Positions 23,451-35,300 of a DNA stretch of 64,000 nt are shown here, one piece after another; within the stretch, counting starts at the first letter, position 1, and each line of letters starts with the position of its first letter. The stretch is taken from contig CM070711.1 of NCBI GenBank assembly GCA_036346275.1, positions 62,969,078 through 63,033,077 of the forward strand. Direction: 5' to 3'. This stretch comes from Otatea glauca. Taxonomy: Eukaryota; Streptophyta; Magnoliopsida; Poales; Poaceae. Position numbers and translations under genes: made by a program. A model generated the notes under the pieces. That model had not been told where the DNA came from. It searched no databases and saw only the letters and a program-made list of their open reading frames with translations.

Positions 23451-23794
23451 CTGTGCAGTTGTAAGTTGTAACAGCACTCGCCTCGTGCCGTCGTGCGTAG
23501 TACAACTGTTAAGAGTTAGCTTATTAGCCTTCTCCTCGTGACTGCATGCCACGTAGTACACAGAAAAAAAGGTGCAATGGCCAATGGAGGGCAACGGTGA
23601 AACTTATAGTTCTTTTCGTAGTTTTGATGCTAGTGTTAGATGCATGGACACAAATTAAACTAGAGCATCGCATAAGAGTTTTGCTATGTGTGTGTTAGTT
23701 TGATGGTGGTGTTGTTTTCCCTTACTGAGGTGCTCCTGGTAACTCGTCAGTGTAAAACTGTAAATCGAATCTATTTGTTGTGCATCAGTACTGT
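23451..23794 (+). other. 3' UTR and flank of the bHLH gene
   Basis: About 340 bases separate the stop codon from the next hAT element. No canonical AATAAA is seen; T-rich phrases near 23605-23700 may guide 3' processing. Confidence 0.4.
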
Positions 23795-25140
23795 GTGCGG
23801 GCCAGTGTTTTGGATTTCGGTTTCGGATAAAATACCATTCATGCCCGGAAAACGAAATTTCGGCGAAATTCGGTAATTTCGGACAAATCTCGTCCGGAAA
23901 TTCAAATCCAAATTTTGAATCCGGTTTTTTCTATCGAAATGCCGAATTTCGAGAATTGGCGAGATCTCGCCGAGAATGGCGAAATTTCTACGATTGACAA
24001 GCCCAAAATTGGTCCAAAAGATGGAGAAAATTTCAATTTTTTTGGAGAGTTCGACGTATTATTAATGTTGTCATAAAAATTTCAGATTTTTTGAATCATG
24101 TAAATTTTTTAAAATTGAAACATTGGTACTGTCGTAATGAAACGCTCACGCAATTTTGAATCGAATGAAAATAGGACAAAGCATGTTATAAATATTTGAA
24201 ATTTTAATAGCATGATTCGACATGTGAATAATGTTGCCATAAAATTTTCAGAGTTATTGAAGCTCGAGGAATTTTAAAAATTGGGAATTCGGGTATACGT
24301 ATGTGAAGTATGAAATTTCTAAGATTTTGATGAAAATCAAGATTGAGAGTCACAATTCAAACAATTAATGCATATTGGCATGACAATTATTAAGAATGTA
24401 ATAAAATCGATACACACAACAAATCTTCACATATTTGCATATGACAACTAAATGAATGTATGTTTGCATCACATACCTATGAGTAGTAAAGCGCTCGTGC
24501 AAACTCCACCTCCGCGTTGTCGACAATGATCTCGTGATACCTCCTCTCGTGTTGTTGCTTGTATTCCTCCTGTGTCATGTCTCGTGGTAGCCACCGACTT
24601 CCAATGTTGGTAATGAGACTCCTGTGCATCGTGTTTCTGATCGTGAAGGTACATGACATATGCCTTGTTTGCATGTAGTCAACAATCTTAATTCACTGAT
24701 GTTTGCTAAAATGCATGATATATGCCTTTCACAGAGGCTTACTAGCTGTACCATACTACCATAAGTGACCAAGTGAGTAAGTGACATGGAATTTTGAGTT
24801 TTGAATACATACCGACATATGAATCCCAATTCCCACATGAGTACATGCATTGTTAGTTCTTACTAGACTATATCCCACATGAATACATGTCTAAATAAGC
24901 AAAAAATTACAATTGACTTAAAATCCAACAAATCAATTTGTTCATACCAATTTTTTGGAAGCCCAAATTTCGCTTCAACTACCGAGATTTCTCCTTCAAG
25001 AACCAAATCTCGCCTCGAGGCCGAGATTTGCCTCCCGAGCCTTGAGTCGGCCGGATTTGGCCGGCTTGGCCGACTGCAGAGGAGGAGGTCGAGAAGGAGC
25101 CGCGCAGGGAAAGTAAAATAGCGACTTCTCTCGGTGGGAT

Positions 25141-25223
25141 GAAGTGTGAAGGAACTTCAATGATTGACGATGTATTAAAACCAGAAGTGTGAAGGAACTT
25201 CAATGATTGACGATGTATTAAAG
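25141..25223. repeat. 39-bp direct repeat, 44-bp period
   Basis: The phrase starting GAAGTGTGAAGGAACTTC and ending GATGTATTAAA occurs at 25141-25179 and 25185-25223 without mismatch, separated by five bases. It lies inside the hAT element. Confidence 0.9.
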
Positions 25224-25796
25224 CATCCGACACCGGTCCTTCAACGCATCCCACAGCTCCTCATCTCGCGCCACATCCGTAAGCCCCGCAAAGAAACCAA
25301 GATAATCTTACATTTAAGGAAATGTGACAATGTTGTAAGATTTGGCACTCGTTAGGCCATCTCCAGCAGCGTTCCCAAATCGATCCCTACATCCACATAT
25401 CTGAAATTCCCTTATGGCAAAGTTATGGAGGTGTAATTCAAAGAGTTGTTTTAATTATGTACTAACTTATATGTTATATATGTTGTAATAGGAATCTTTA
25501 AATGAAGAAGTTTATGATTCCGTGACCTACTAATCTTATTGTATATGGAAATCTTATTGTATATTGAAATCTTATTCATATGACCTACATTGATCCTACT
25601 TGTGTTTTGAAAAGGTTTTATCAAAATATCACATTTAGAAGTCAAGTTTGCTACATATGCAAATTTCGTCCTGCTTTCTTCTATATGTTTTCTTGAAAAG
25701 GTTCATCGAAAATGTCTTATAACCAGTTAGAATTAAATTTCTCATAATTCTACGCCGGACCACTTGAATTCTTTGTCCAGAAGTTTTTACTTCTAC

Positions 25797-25967
25797 GGAC
25801 TAGTTAGCGATACTAGTCGATTCACGCCTGGACTAGTTAGCGATATTAGTCGATTCACGCGGACTACTTACAAGTGGTCCCACGTGAACAGAGTTTCACG
25901 CCGACCACTTGGAAGTGGTCCGCGTGAACGAGCTTTTTGCGGACTACTTCCAAGTGGTCCCGTGAAC
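25797..25967. repeat. Cluster of palindromic direct repeats inside hAT element
   Basis: Two 31-bp copies beginning GGACTAGTTAGCGAT (25797-25827, 25830-25860) are followed by three copies of a GGACTACTTNCAAGTGGTCC-type palindrome each ending CGTGAAC (25861-25889, 25902-25929, 25941-25967). A related half-site, GGACCACTTGAATTC, lies at 25757. Confidence 0.85.
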
Positions 25968-26425
25968 TCGATGTTTATCCTATTTCGATTTTTATTTTTA
26001 AAACATAACAAATGATGTTAAAATATTTTCATAAATTTTATGTATTATCCTACATATCTTATGATACTCCCATAAATTTTTCATAGCATGAAAATGCATT
26101 CTCAATTTTTAAAATTCAGAGAGTGTTTCACTAAATGCCAAAAGTCTAAAAATAAACTTTTCAAACATTATCATTGAAGATCACTTCGAGAACTTATTGA
26201 TATAATTCCACGATCCGCCAAAAATTCAAATTCGCTTAAAATTCAAATCTCGGCGTTTTTGCCAAAATCTCGCTGAAAAATAAAAATCCGAAATATACTG
26301 TAGCAATTTCAAATTTTTTCGAATTTTACATCCGGCCGGTCTATGCAAACTCGCTGGAGTCCGAAATCCGAGATTTCGGCGAGATTTCGCCGAATTTCGG
26401 CGGTTTTTGTAACCTTGGTGCGGGC

Positions 26426-27840
26426 TACAGCAGGATATACAAATTTCCTCGTGGATTCCATCCTAAGCAACCGTGGAGTTTCCAGGCGGATAGTGCGCAA
26501 GTGATTATTTTTTTAAGCCAACGTGACTTATTTTTTTTTTTAAAAAAACTAGCTTCCTCTCTATCGCAATTACAAACCTAGCCTCCTATCCACTACGGTA
26601 AAGTGCCTCCCGCACTCTCCGCTCACTACAGGCCCTCCCACGCTCCTCTTCCACAGGAGACCGGCTCCCACGTTGCCTGGCCGTTGCCCCCACGCCGATC
26701 GCCTACTGCTCCTGCCCTCGGTTTGGCCAACCGCGCTCATCGGTTGCTACGCTATTTGTGGTGGGATACAATTCTAACTAGAAAAAAAAAGCTAGTTTTG
26801 CAAAATAATAATAATAATATCACGACAATTAGAAATGTGATCACTCCTATCTTGCGTGCAGTTTACTTTGACCAACTGACCCGACTACGCGCGTTCTCTC
26901 CTTTTCACATCTTATTCTTTCCTAGTCACCTTACGCACACTGGTCTGAAAGGTTTCCTCGTCAGTTCGTCCCCCGTGAGGTCGTAGTCTGTGCGTGCCAC
27001 CTTGTTGCGTATGCACCGCGTGTTCACGTGAAAGCGCCCGCGCGTTGTTGCTTGTTAAAAGTTTTCTCGCCGCGAGCCCGCGCGCGACGGCAGCGCCGTG
27101 CCATCGCAAGTAGTCACCCCACGCGCAATCGTTCCCCCATGCTGCTGCATCGTATCGTATCGTATCGTATCGTGTCGTGTCGTACGTGCTCTCAAGTCGC
27201 AACCCAAGCGGCCGGCCTTTGTGTACACCGAAATCACGCTCCGATCCGATGGACGCTTCGGTCCTCACTTTGGCCTGCCGTTTTGCAACCGCGGAGAGGG
27301 ACGCGCGCGAATGGGCGCGGGACAGGCGCGGCATCGCTCCGACCCCGCCTCGCACGGAGCGGTGGCCCGCCGGATGATGGGCACGGGCGATTTGACCGGA
27401 GGGGCTCAGCTGCAAGGCACCGGCCGACGATGGATCGACGTTACGCGCCAACAACATTAAACAGCAACCCTTTCAGTTTCAGGGGGCCCTCTGCCCTCTG
27501 CTCCACCGCATTGATGTGTCGAGAAGTGGTACCACCGCAAATCCGCAATCGAACGAGCTCGGCGTCCTTTTTTAACATTCTCATGGTCATGGACTCCTCC
27601 ACGGTCGACGCGTGTCACGCTTCACCGAACTGAACACTGGTAATTAATCTCAAATTCACAACAAAAATGGATTTCACATCCGTGCCGTGCATTGAGAAAT
27701 ATAATGGCACGGTACTACGATGTTGTACAGTTTATGTCATATAGCCGTTGGATTGGGAAGCACGCTTGGTTGTCTTAGCAGGGTACTTCGTCAAGTAGTA
27801 TGCCGCCTTTGATATGGGGTGCACTCGCGAGTCGCGAGTT
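26426..27840. other. Intergenic DNA, GC-rich 26.6-27.6 kb, no gene recognised
   Basis: Overlapping open frames on both strands between 26600 and 27630 reflect high GC, not a known protein. It contains a pentanucleotide microsatellite at 27149. Confidence 0.4.
27149..27185. repeat. (TCGTA)n pentanucleotide microsatellite
   Basis: Five-base unit TCGTA repeated about five times, changing to TCGTG for two units. Confidence 0.95.
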
Positions 27841-27844
27841 TAAG

Positions 27845-28030
27845 GGCGTGTTTAGGTTGCGCCTAAATCAACCCAACCAAATTTTGGCTAGCCAAAATTC
27901 TGGTCAAGGTTTTGGTTGTCCACAATTTGGCTAAAGATTAGAAAAAAAATACGTAGGATATAGGGTTGCCAAAATTTTGACAGCTATCCAAGTAAGGGCC
28001 AAGGTTGGCTTAGGCGCAGACCACACACAC
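27845..28030. mobile_element. Tourist/Harbinger-like MITE (ends approximate)
   Basis: Left end GGGCGTGTTTAGGTTGCGCC, right end inverted GGTGTGTGTGGTCTGCGCC. Inner arms also pair (TAAATCAACC and TAAGCCAACC). It is full of CCAAAATTTTGG-like palindromes, so the whole element can fold. Flanking TAA is present on the left only. Confidence 0.65.
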
Positions 28031-28763
28031 CAGTGTCTGAAATCTCCATTGAACGCTCTAAGAGGAGGGATCACAAAATACGGTGCTCCTGTGGGAACCG
28101 GTGCACAGTGAGAGAGAACATGTGTTCTTACATCACATTAGATGACCATTCGGCATGTAACAGAGTGAGCAATCGGAGAAGAACAAGTTGTAGTTTTGTG
28201 CAGCTCATACGTACTACATACCGTTAAAGCTATGCCCCGGAGATGAAACGGCAAGCAACCAAGACACATGCGATGCGGTTAATTTCTTGTTCCTTGCAGG
28301 CGATGCCCATGGACACGAGGAATCGCATAACATTGGCCGCATGCAGCGAGGGGAGGCTCGTCCTAGAGAAACCAAAGCTTATCTGGTCTCTCTTTATTTA
28401 TTTTTTCAAATCTAGCTTTCTTCGTATATGTATTTTGTAAATTTAGCTATCTTCTCCATTGCGGAGGGTATGACAGATAATACTTGTCACCTACAGCGTC
28501 CGAAGGGCTCGGAGGGTGACCGATGTCATGACAGGACAAAAGACCATGTGAGCGGGTACTGGAGTGCAGGATGAGAGCGCTGCCAAGCTGCGGCGGCACG
28601 GCGAGTGGAGCTTGGGAAGCATGGTAGCTTAGGCATCTCGCTGCCGCGACCGTTTAGCGTACAAGGAATGGTAATGTGGTGGACCATTTTTCCCATTTTT
28701 CAGAGTAGAGAGAGAGCCAAATATGCAAAGGACCTGAAAGCTTGATTTGTAGAATAAAAACTT
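28031..28763. other. Intergenic DNA, no gene recognised
   Basis: Short frames only. The phrase TTGTAAATTTAGCTATCTTC at 28434 recurs in related form near 33430, suggesting shared old repeat DNA. Confidence 0.35.
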
Positions 28764-30955
28764 AGGATGCGTTTGGTTCAAGGACAAATCCTGGATGGGA
28801 TAGGGCAATCCCTGTTTTTTCTAGTTATCCAGCGTTTGGTTCAAGGGTAAGTTAGATATGGCCATCCAAAAAACAAGAATATTCTCTCTATATCCTGGAT
28901 GCACTGATCCGGAAAATTTGCCCGGACGAGACCATCCCCGCTCGCCCCGTGACTCCTTCGGCGGACGAGGCCATCCCAAATCGCTTGTGACTCCTCGCTC
29001 GCCCCCGTGAAAAAATCGGTCGCCTCCTCAGTCCTCTCGCCTCCCAGGCTCCTCTCCCTGTTCATCCTCACCCTGCGGCGGCTCGGCAAGGCCATCCTCT
29101 CGGCGGTGGCACGGGCGAGGAGGGCACGACGCTGACGAGGGCATAGCACCGATAAGGAGGGCACGATGCACGGGGAAGAGGATTTGACGACGGCTGGGCA
29201 TGGGCAAGGAGTGCACGGCGCCGATGAGGAGGGCGCAGCGCCGAGGTGCAGCAATATCTCTGCGTAAAACTTCCCGTGCGTGCTGACCACCCGACGGACG
29301 GGGAAGGCGAACTAGGGCTTTGTGGTGGTTGGTTGATTGGGGCATGGCCGCATGGCGGTGCGGGCGGGGTGGGTGGTGACGTTTGCGCAGGCTTGCAACC
29401 CGGAGATGCTCCCCGCCGACCGCATCCTCGCGCTTCTCTTCTACACGCCGCTCCTCTGCGTGCCTCGCCGCTTTCCTCTGCTTCCCCTTCCTACTCGTCC
29501 GCACCTTCCTCCGATTCCCCTCCCCTGGCCGCTACCGCCGCCCGCACCGCCTCCAGAGCTAGTGCTACCTCTTTACCCCCCTTCCGTTTCCGCCTCTTCC
29601 TTGTCATCATCCGACGAGGATGATGATGGCTACGGTGACATCGAGAATAGCGATCGCGTCCACCCCATGTCGATTGAGGTGTGCTGCTTCTCACTCACCG
29701 CTGTCGATTTCGTATCCGATTGCTCATCACATAGTAAATTAGCTTTGCGTAGCTTTGTACGTAATCATAGTGTGGGGAAAGGGTTTGTGCACTGTCTGAA
29801 CTTTGGATGATCTGTAGCTCCCTTAGCAATGATAATTCAGGATCAACAGTCTGACCAATCCAACCTGATGGATATTTTGGGGGAGTATTGTTCATCTTTA
29901 AAATTGAGCTGTAGTCCCAACGAGCTACTATTCTTATTAGTGAAATTAAGCCATTAAACAAATCTTGGTTACTGAAAATATAAAAGGATACTAAAAGGAA
30001 GAGTTATAATTTGTGTGCCAATGGATCTTTTTCCTCTGACCTTTTGTTTATTTTTCATTCATCGTGGCATTGGGGGCATGCATGCAAGCTCATAATTGCA
30101 TTGCATTTCTTAGGATATGCACTTGAGGATTGAAAAATCTTAAACCTGTATGTTCCTCCATCCATCTCTAATTTATGTCGGTTTCAAGTTGCCTAGGAAT
30201 AACTCTAGAAGAAAGTTGGGTCCTCAGGTGCGAAGATTGAACACTTGACTGCGGTACTTCACGCAAAACCACTTGCTAGCGTTGCCATTGTCTTCTTCCT
30301 CTCTGGTCGCAGGCATCTTCTTCTTCAGGACAGTCAGCGAAGGCGATGATATGACCAAAGGCCGCTAAATTTGACACCAAGGCAACGGTGACGATGAGGA
30401 GGGGATTGTGTGGGGCGGCATAAGAGGTGGCCGTGTAATGCATCTCAACTGGCCTTTTGGCCTTGTCATCTTAACAAAACGTAGCTTGCTCGTATTCAAT
30501 GTTGCCGCCTTCGTGATCATTGACTGCATTTTTTTTGGTTCCTTGTGGCCTTACATGAAATCAGCAATTTGGAATTATTGATGCTGCCTGTGTCAGTGTC
30601 TTGAATGGTTCTTCTGACTGTATATGCTGCTGACTTGAACATTAGTTATTCTCTTCGTGCTTACTGTTGTCCATTCGATTATCATTGCACGATTCATGTA
30701 TAAAATTCAGTCATCTTTCCAAAGATTCATACCAGCCATGCATAACATTTTGAAGCCCCAACAACTAGCCAATCCATTTCACCCATCCAACCAAATAAAA
30801 AACTAGCTCATTCCATCCATTCTCATCCATCCAACCAAACAAAAAATTAACTTATCCCTATCCATCCAATCAAACAACCACCTGGATGACTCCATCCTAT
30901 CCAGACTGAATGATCATATCCTATTCAATCTTATCCAAACAATCAAACACGTCCT
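28764..30955. mobile_element. TIR element with GC-rich internal sequence, superfamily unclear
   Basis: Left end AGGATGCGTTTGGTT, right end inverted AGGACGTGTTTGATT (12 of 15). Subterminal zones on both sides repeat TATCCA/TGGATA and GGTTCAAG/CAAACAA phrases. No clear target duplication. The interior 28900-29700 is strongly GC-rich, with a + strand frame from about 29352 (MAVRAGWVVTFAQACNPEML) rich in Pro and ending with an acidic SSDEDDDGYGD stretch. That frame may be a captured host gene fragment; no domain is recognised. Confidence 0.55.
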
Positions 30956-31210
30956 GTTCCTCACTGGAACACCGCTGCGCGCAAACAGTTCATAGGCTCA
31001 TAGCTAGAAGGTAGCTGCACGCCTGCATCTGCATGCGTCCGCCCTCTTTGATTTCTTTCTTGCAAATACAGTTACCAATGAACGTCCAATTCCGCACGTC
31101 CCATTTGCATTGTGATAGTACTATGTCTGTGGCATGTACGACGACGGTACGAGAATAGGGGAACAGAAGAGTTAGGCAGAAAGGCAATTTATTTACTATT
31201 CTAGTCCAAT

Positions 31211-32327
31211 TTATTTAATTTTTTTCTTAAATAGTTGGTGATCCGACAAAATAACAAAATTAACCATTAAACAGTGAATTTCAACGGACGTGGAGAGCTG
31301 GAAAATATTTAAGTCAGTTTCTCGTGGACCGGATCCGCATTATTTTTTTATTATTTATTTTCCGCGGTCCAGATCCACTGATTATTAAATTAAAATTTTT
31401 GGCGTGGGAAAATTTTTTTAAAAAGCTGCGAACGCGGTCGCCGTTACTGATTTCCAGCTTGTCTAAACCACCGAAATCGCTCCATCAGAAACGCGCGATT
31501 TCAATGTTTGCATCACTCAAACGACCGCTTTTTTGTTTTGCTTAAAAATCTGGAAAGAAGTAAAAAAATATTTTTACTCCAAAATAATATTTTTTCGGTT
31601 GAAATTCTTTTTTCGTGTAATCCAGCATAACAGATCCGCTGATTAATTTTTTTTTGCTCCGAAATAATCCAGCGGGCACGGTCCACTGGAATGGCATGAA
31701 ATTAGTTAAGAAATTAATCCAGCCCAAGCATGCACACCCATGATACTAGTTTAACTTGCTCGACCAGTTAGTTAAGAAATGTACCATTCCAGCGGACCGT
31801 GTCCGCTGGATTATTTTGGGGCGAAAAAAATTAATCAACAGTTCGGTTCCGATGGATTACACCGGAAAAAGAAATTCTAGCGAACTCCGATCTCTGTAAA
31901 TTAAAAAATTGTTTCGTGTTGGCCGAAAAGATAATAAAAAAATATCCATCGGAATGCAAGCGCCGAAAAGAAATCAAAAACAATTTCCAGTGGAGTCCAT
32001 CCGCTGCATTTGGTGGCTGGGGCCAAATCCACAATTTCATCGCTAGAACGGCTGCTTCCGGAAAAAAAATTACTAAGAGAGCTAAAATAGTAAAAAATTC
32101 GCGTGTCACGAGCGTGCAAACCAAGAATCCCGCCGGTCCTAACCACTGAAAATAATATTGTGTGCCGCTTCAAAATAAATAATAATAATAATAATAAATG
32201 CTACGGATCCGATTCGCGGGAAACTGACTAAAATATTTTTCAGCTCTCCATGTCCGCTAAAATTCACTGTTTAAGCTAATTCTATTATTTCGTCGGATCA
32301 ATAGCTATTTACGTAAAAAAAATAAAC
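31211..32327. mobile_element. Foldback element with long inverted arms
   Basis: The outer arms (about 31211-31345 and 32190-32327) are inverted copies sharing phrases such as GATCCGACRAAATAA, AAACAGTGAATTT and GGAGAGCTGRAAAATATTT. A second pair of arms nearer the centre (about 31590-31715 and 31765-31890) shares AATAATCCAGCGG, CACGGTCC and CTGGAATGG. The middle parts of the arms are diverged. No transposase. The long TIRs suggest a Mutator-like foldback, but no 9-bp duplication could be fixed. Confidence 0.75.
32177..32197. repeat. (ATA)n microsatellite
   Basis: ATA/AAT triplets repeated about seven times near the inner edge of the right arm of the foldback element. Confidence 0.9.
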
Positions 32328-35300
32328 AACCAGACTATAACATTAAAAAAATTCGGCAGGCAGGTGGACAGGCGGTCACTGATCACTCGTGCCGAACCAA
32401 CTCGTGCACGTTACTCTGCTAAACAAGACAGTATTCATGCACATGCATTCTGTAGCGACAGATCGCTGACTAGCTAGAGGCCAGACAACCTACTAGTGGA
32501 CCTCCGTTGTGTGCCCTGAAATGTCGCGCATGCGGAAGTGATATCAGCAAATGGGATGATAAGCTGACTGTGTCTGACCTGTACTGTTCGATGTTAGTTT
32601 GTTTTGCCTCTTCAGTCTCTCATGCATTTGCCATGTCACGCGGGGTTTGTATCCTAGACCTGCCATAAGGGCGTAACGGCAGAGAAGAACAGTGAAGAGT
32701 AGGGAAAGAATGGGGGATAAGAAAAAAGTTGTGGCGAAAACAACATATCTGTCGTAAAACGTAGTCGTCCACCTAAGAATATCAATCACGTCAGCGAAAT
32801 TACAAAAATAAAAATATGAAGCACATACAATATATGGAGCATAGCTCTCTCGTTTTATTAGATTGATTTTTGTAAAGGGGTGCCTAATATATAGAGAAAT
32901 TAACAAGAGATGAGTTCGAATTCGTTCACACATAAGAGATAGAGTCTAATCGAATACGGTTAAGAATATCTTATCTCATAATAGTATCAATTGCACTGTG
33001 ACGATCGATCCGCACTGCTCTGCGTGTGCCACTGTACTGCGGCTGTGGATCCTGTCACGAGATTACACTTACAGTATTATCACCACCATCCATTTTAATT
33101 CACACGCATGAGATGCGATGAGATGAGGCGATATATATTCGGATTCCGCTAAAAGAAAGTACTGTTGGGGCTAGATCAAGACACGAACACACCCAATGAT
33201 TGTTATTAATGGCTGATAATATTAGGTTGCAAAAGGGGTCGCTACGTACCTAAAGTAAGTCCACGTGCACATTGCAAGTTCATTATTCACGAATAGGCCG
33301 TGGTCCATGCACCAGAACAAACACGCATGCGTGCGCGTCATCATGCCATGGATTTGCATGAACCGTCGAATCCTTAGATTTTCTACCTCCGCGAGCTTTT
33401 CTTTTCAGATCTGATCTTTCTAAATAAATTTGTAAATTTAGACTCTTTAGCTATGAAAGACACGACATGTCACCTCGGTAGCTTTCTAGACAGCTGCCAA
33501 GCATAAGGAGCCTAGTAGGGCTATGCCAAGCATAAGGAGCCTAGTAGGGCTACTACTGAGCAACGGGAGCTCAGTAAGGCTGCTATCGAGCATCGGGAGC
33601 TCAAAAGGAGGCCTATCGAGCATGGGACAAAGCGCAAGAGTTTCTTTTGAGCTAGGGCGGGTATGCGGCACCAAAGTAGGCTAGCACTACTGCCACGGTC
33701 GGTCGCCCTGACGTAGGTTTGAAAATCTATTGAGCTTCACAAGTGTGGCATGTGATACGTGTCATCTATCGTACCTTTCGTGATCGAAGAGAAAGTCAGT
33801 TTTACAAGTTTATTCAGAAAGAGACATGATTTGAAAAAGAAAGTTTGTGAGAATGCTAGAAAAAGGAAGGAATGTGAACCTTCATTGATCGATGGAAGGA
33901 TGGACGAGTGATAGACACCACATAAGTCCATAACTACTGAAAACCCTCGCTTGATCCACTTCAGCCGCCCGGTGGAGTTTGCTTGTTTGTTTGGAAGACA
34001 GCTATATCTGTCACTATGACTTATGACCAGGCACATACTATGTCTAGCATAAATAGTTGTCGTTTTAGACACAGGTGCAACTAAAATTTTGAAACTTTGA
34101 CTGTCAATATATCTTAAATATTTAAATTGGATACATGAAAAACACATATGTAGATTTGTGAATTGATCACTTTGCTAGCCCCTATGACTTTTTTTTTCTT
34201 CTTCAAATTTAGCTCCCTTTCTCACTGCGGTAGCGTGCCTTGGTCGAGCGGTGCGAGAGGCGGCCTCCCGCGGTAGGGAGTGCAGGAGGGCTTGCCACGG
34301 CTGGCGAGTGCGGGAGGCACCTTCCGCGGTGGGGAGGGAACTAGATTTGCAATTGCGCTCGGGGGTGCTAGATTTGCAAAAAAAATAAGGTCATAGGAGC
34401 TAAAAAGTGATCAGTTCTAGATTTGTCTCGAAGAGTATTTTCATAATATTATAATTTTATTGGATTTTATAACTATATTATAATAGAAATTAGTAGCCAA
34501 AGCTGTGTTTTGACGACCGTATCGACGTCCAAAACAACAACTATTTGTTTTTTTTAATTTTGACCAGAAACTCTGGTATTCACCGTAGAAGAAAAGCAAC
34601 CGTCGAGCTACAAACGTCCACACTCACACACCCTCCATACACACCTTTACACTCGGCGCAGAGTGAGGCTCGCGAGTACCTACTATGATCACAGCAGCTC
34701 ACGAACTAAACGAGCTACGGCTGTCCTTAAAGGACAACAATTTATGATGGGGAGATCATATCATGCGTCCAAAGTTGGACAATTTTAGTATATTTTTCAG
34801 TGTCCTTATCCAAGAATACCTTTCCTGTTCGTGGGCACGCCCTGGGGAGTATTCCGGTATTAATTCCTTGACATGACGCATGACAGTTTTTTAGCTTGGC
34901 AACGTGCAACTCGCGGCCTTAGGCACGGATGTATTGGTGAGATATGGAAAGATGCCGTTGCTTTAGTTTGGTTCTTCGTTTCCTCTCGTCTGTACCAGGG
35001 ATATTTATGTATTCTGTTTGGCTGAGGATATGTCAATTTGTTGTGTTTTATGATACTTCCAACGAACTGTGCACTTATTTGGTATTCTCCTCTTTTTTTT
35101 GCAAAAATAGTTTATTCTAATTTTTTTTACAAAAATAACCCTCACACTGCAGAAGGACTAGAGATGACACCTAGCCTTTGTGCACATCAGGACAAGGAAG
35201 CACCTTCTGTGGCACTGTAGCACATACGGTAGTTTCCGTGGTCTTGTACCGTGGAAGACACTTTTCTGCTGTACTGTAACGCAGATAGAAGGCTATTTTT

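Larger units (their letters stand above)
23803..26417. mobile_element. Large hAT-type non-autonomous element with perfect 8-bp duplication
   Basis: Starts CAGTGTTTTGGATTTCGG, ends (inverted) CAAGGTTACAAAAACCG. Both flanks are GTGCGGGC (23795-23802, 26418-26425), identical at 8 of 8. Length 2615 bp. Both terminal zones are rich in CGAAATTTCGGCGA phrases. The middle holds a minus-strand open frame (24477-24674, ending NAEVEFARALYYS) of unknown origin, a 39-bp direct repeat (25141-25223) and a cluster of palindromic repeats (25797-25967). No complete transposase. Confidence 0.88.

Noticed and set aside
22802..23464. Second plus-strand frame (220 codons) overlapping the bHLH gene
   Set aside because: Low-complexity Gly/Ala/Arg product in the +1 frame of the real gene.
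27028..27633. 201-codon plus-strand frame
   Set aside because: Spans a microsatellite and has equal-length competitors on the other strand; composition effect.
28764..30955. Firm assignment to PIF/Harbinger or hAT
   Set aside because: Termini resemble Harbinger, but neither a 3-bp nor an 8-bp target duplication could be found.
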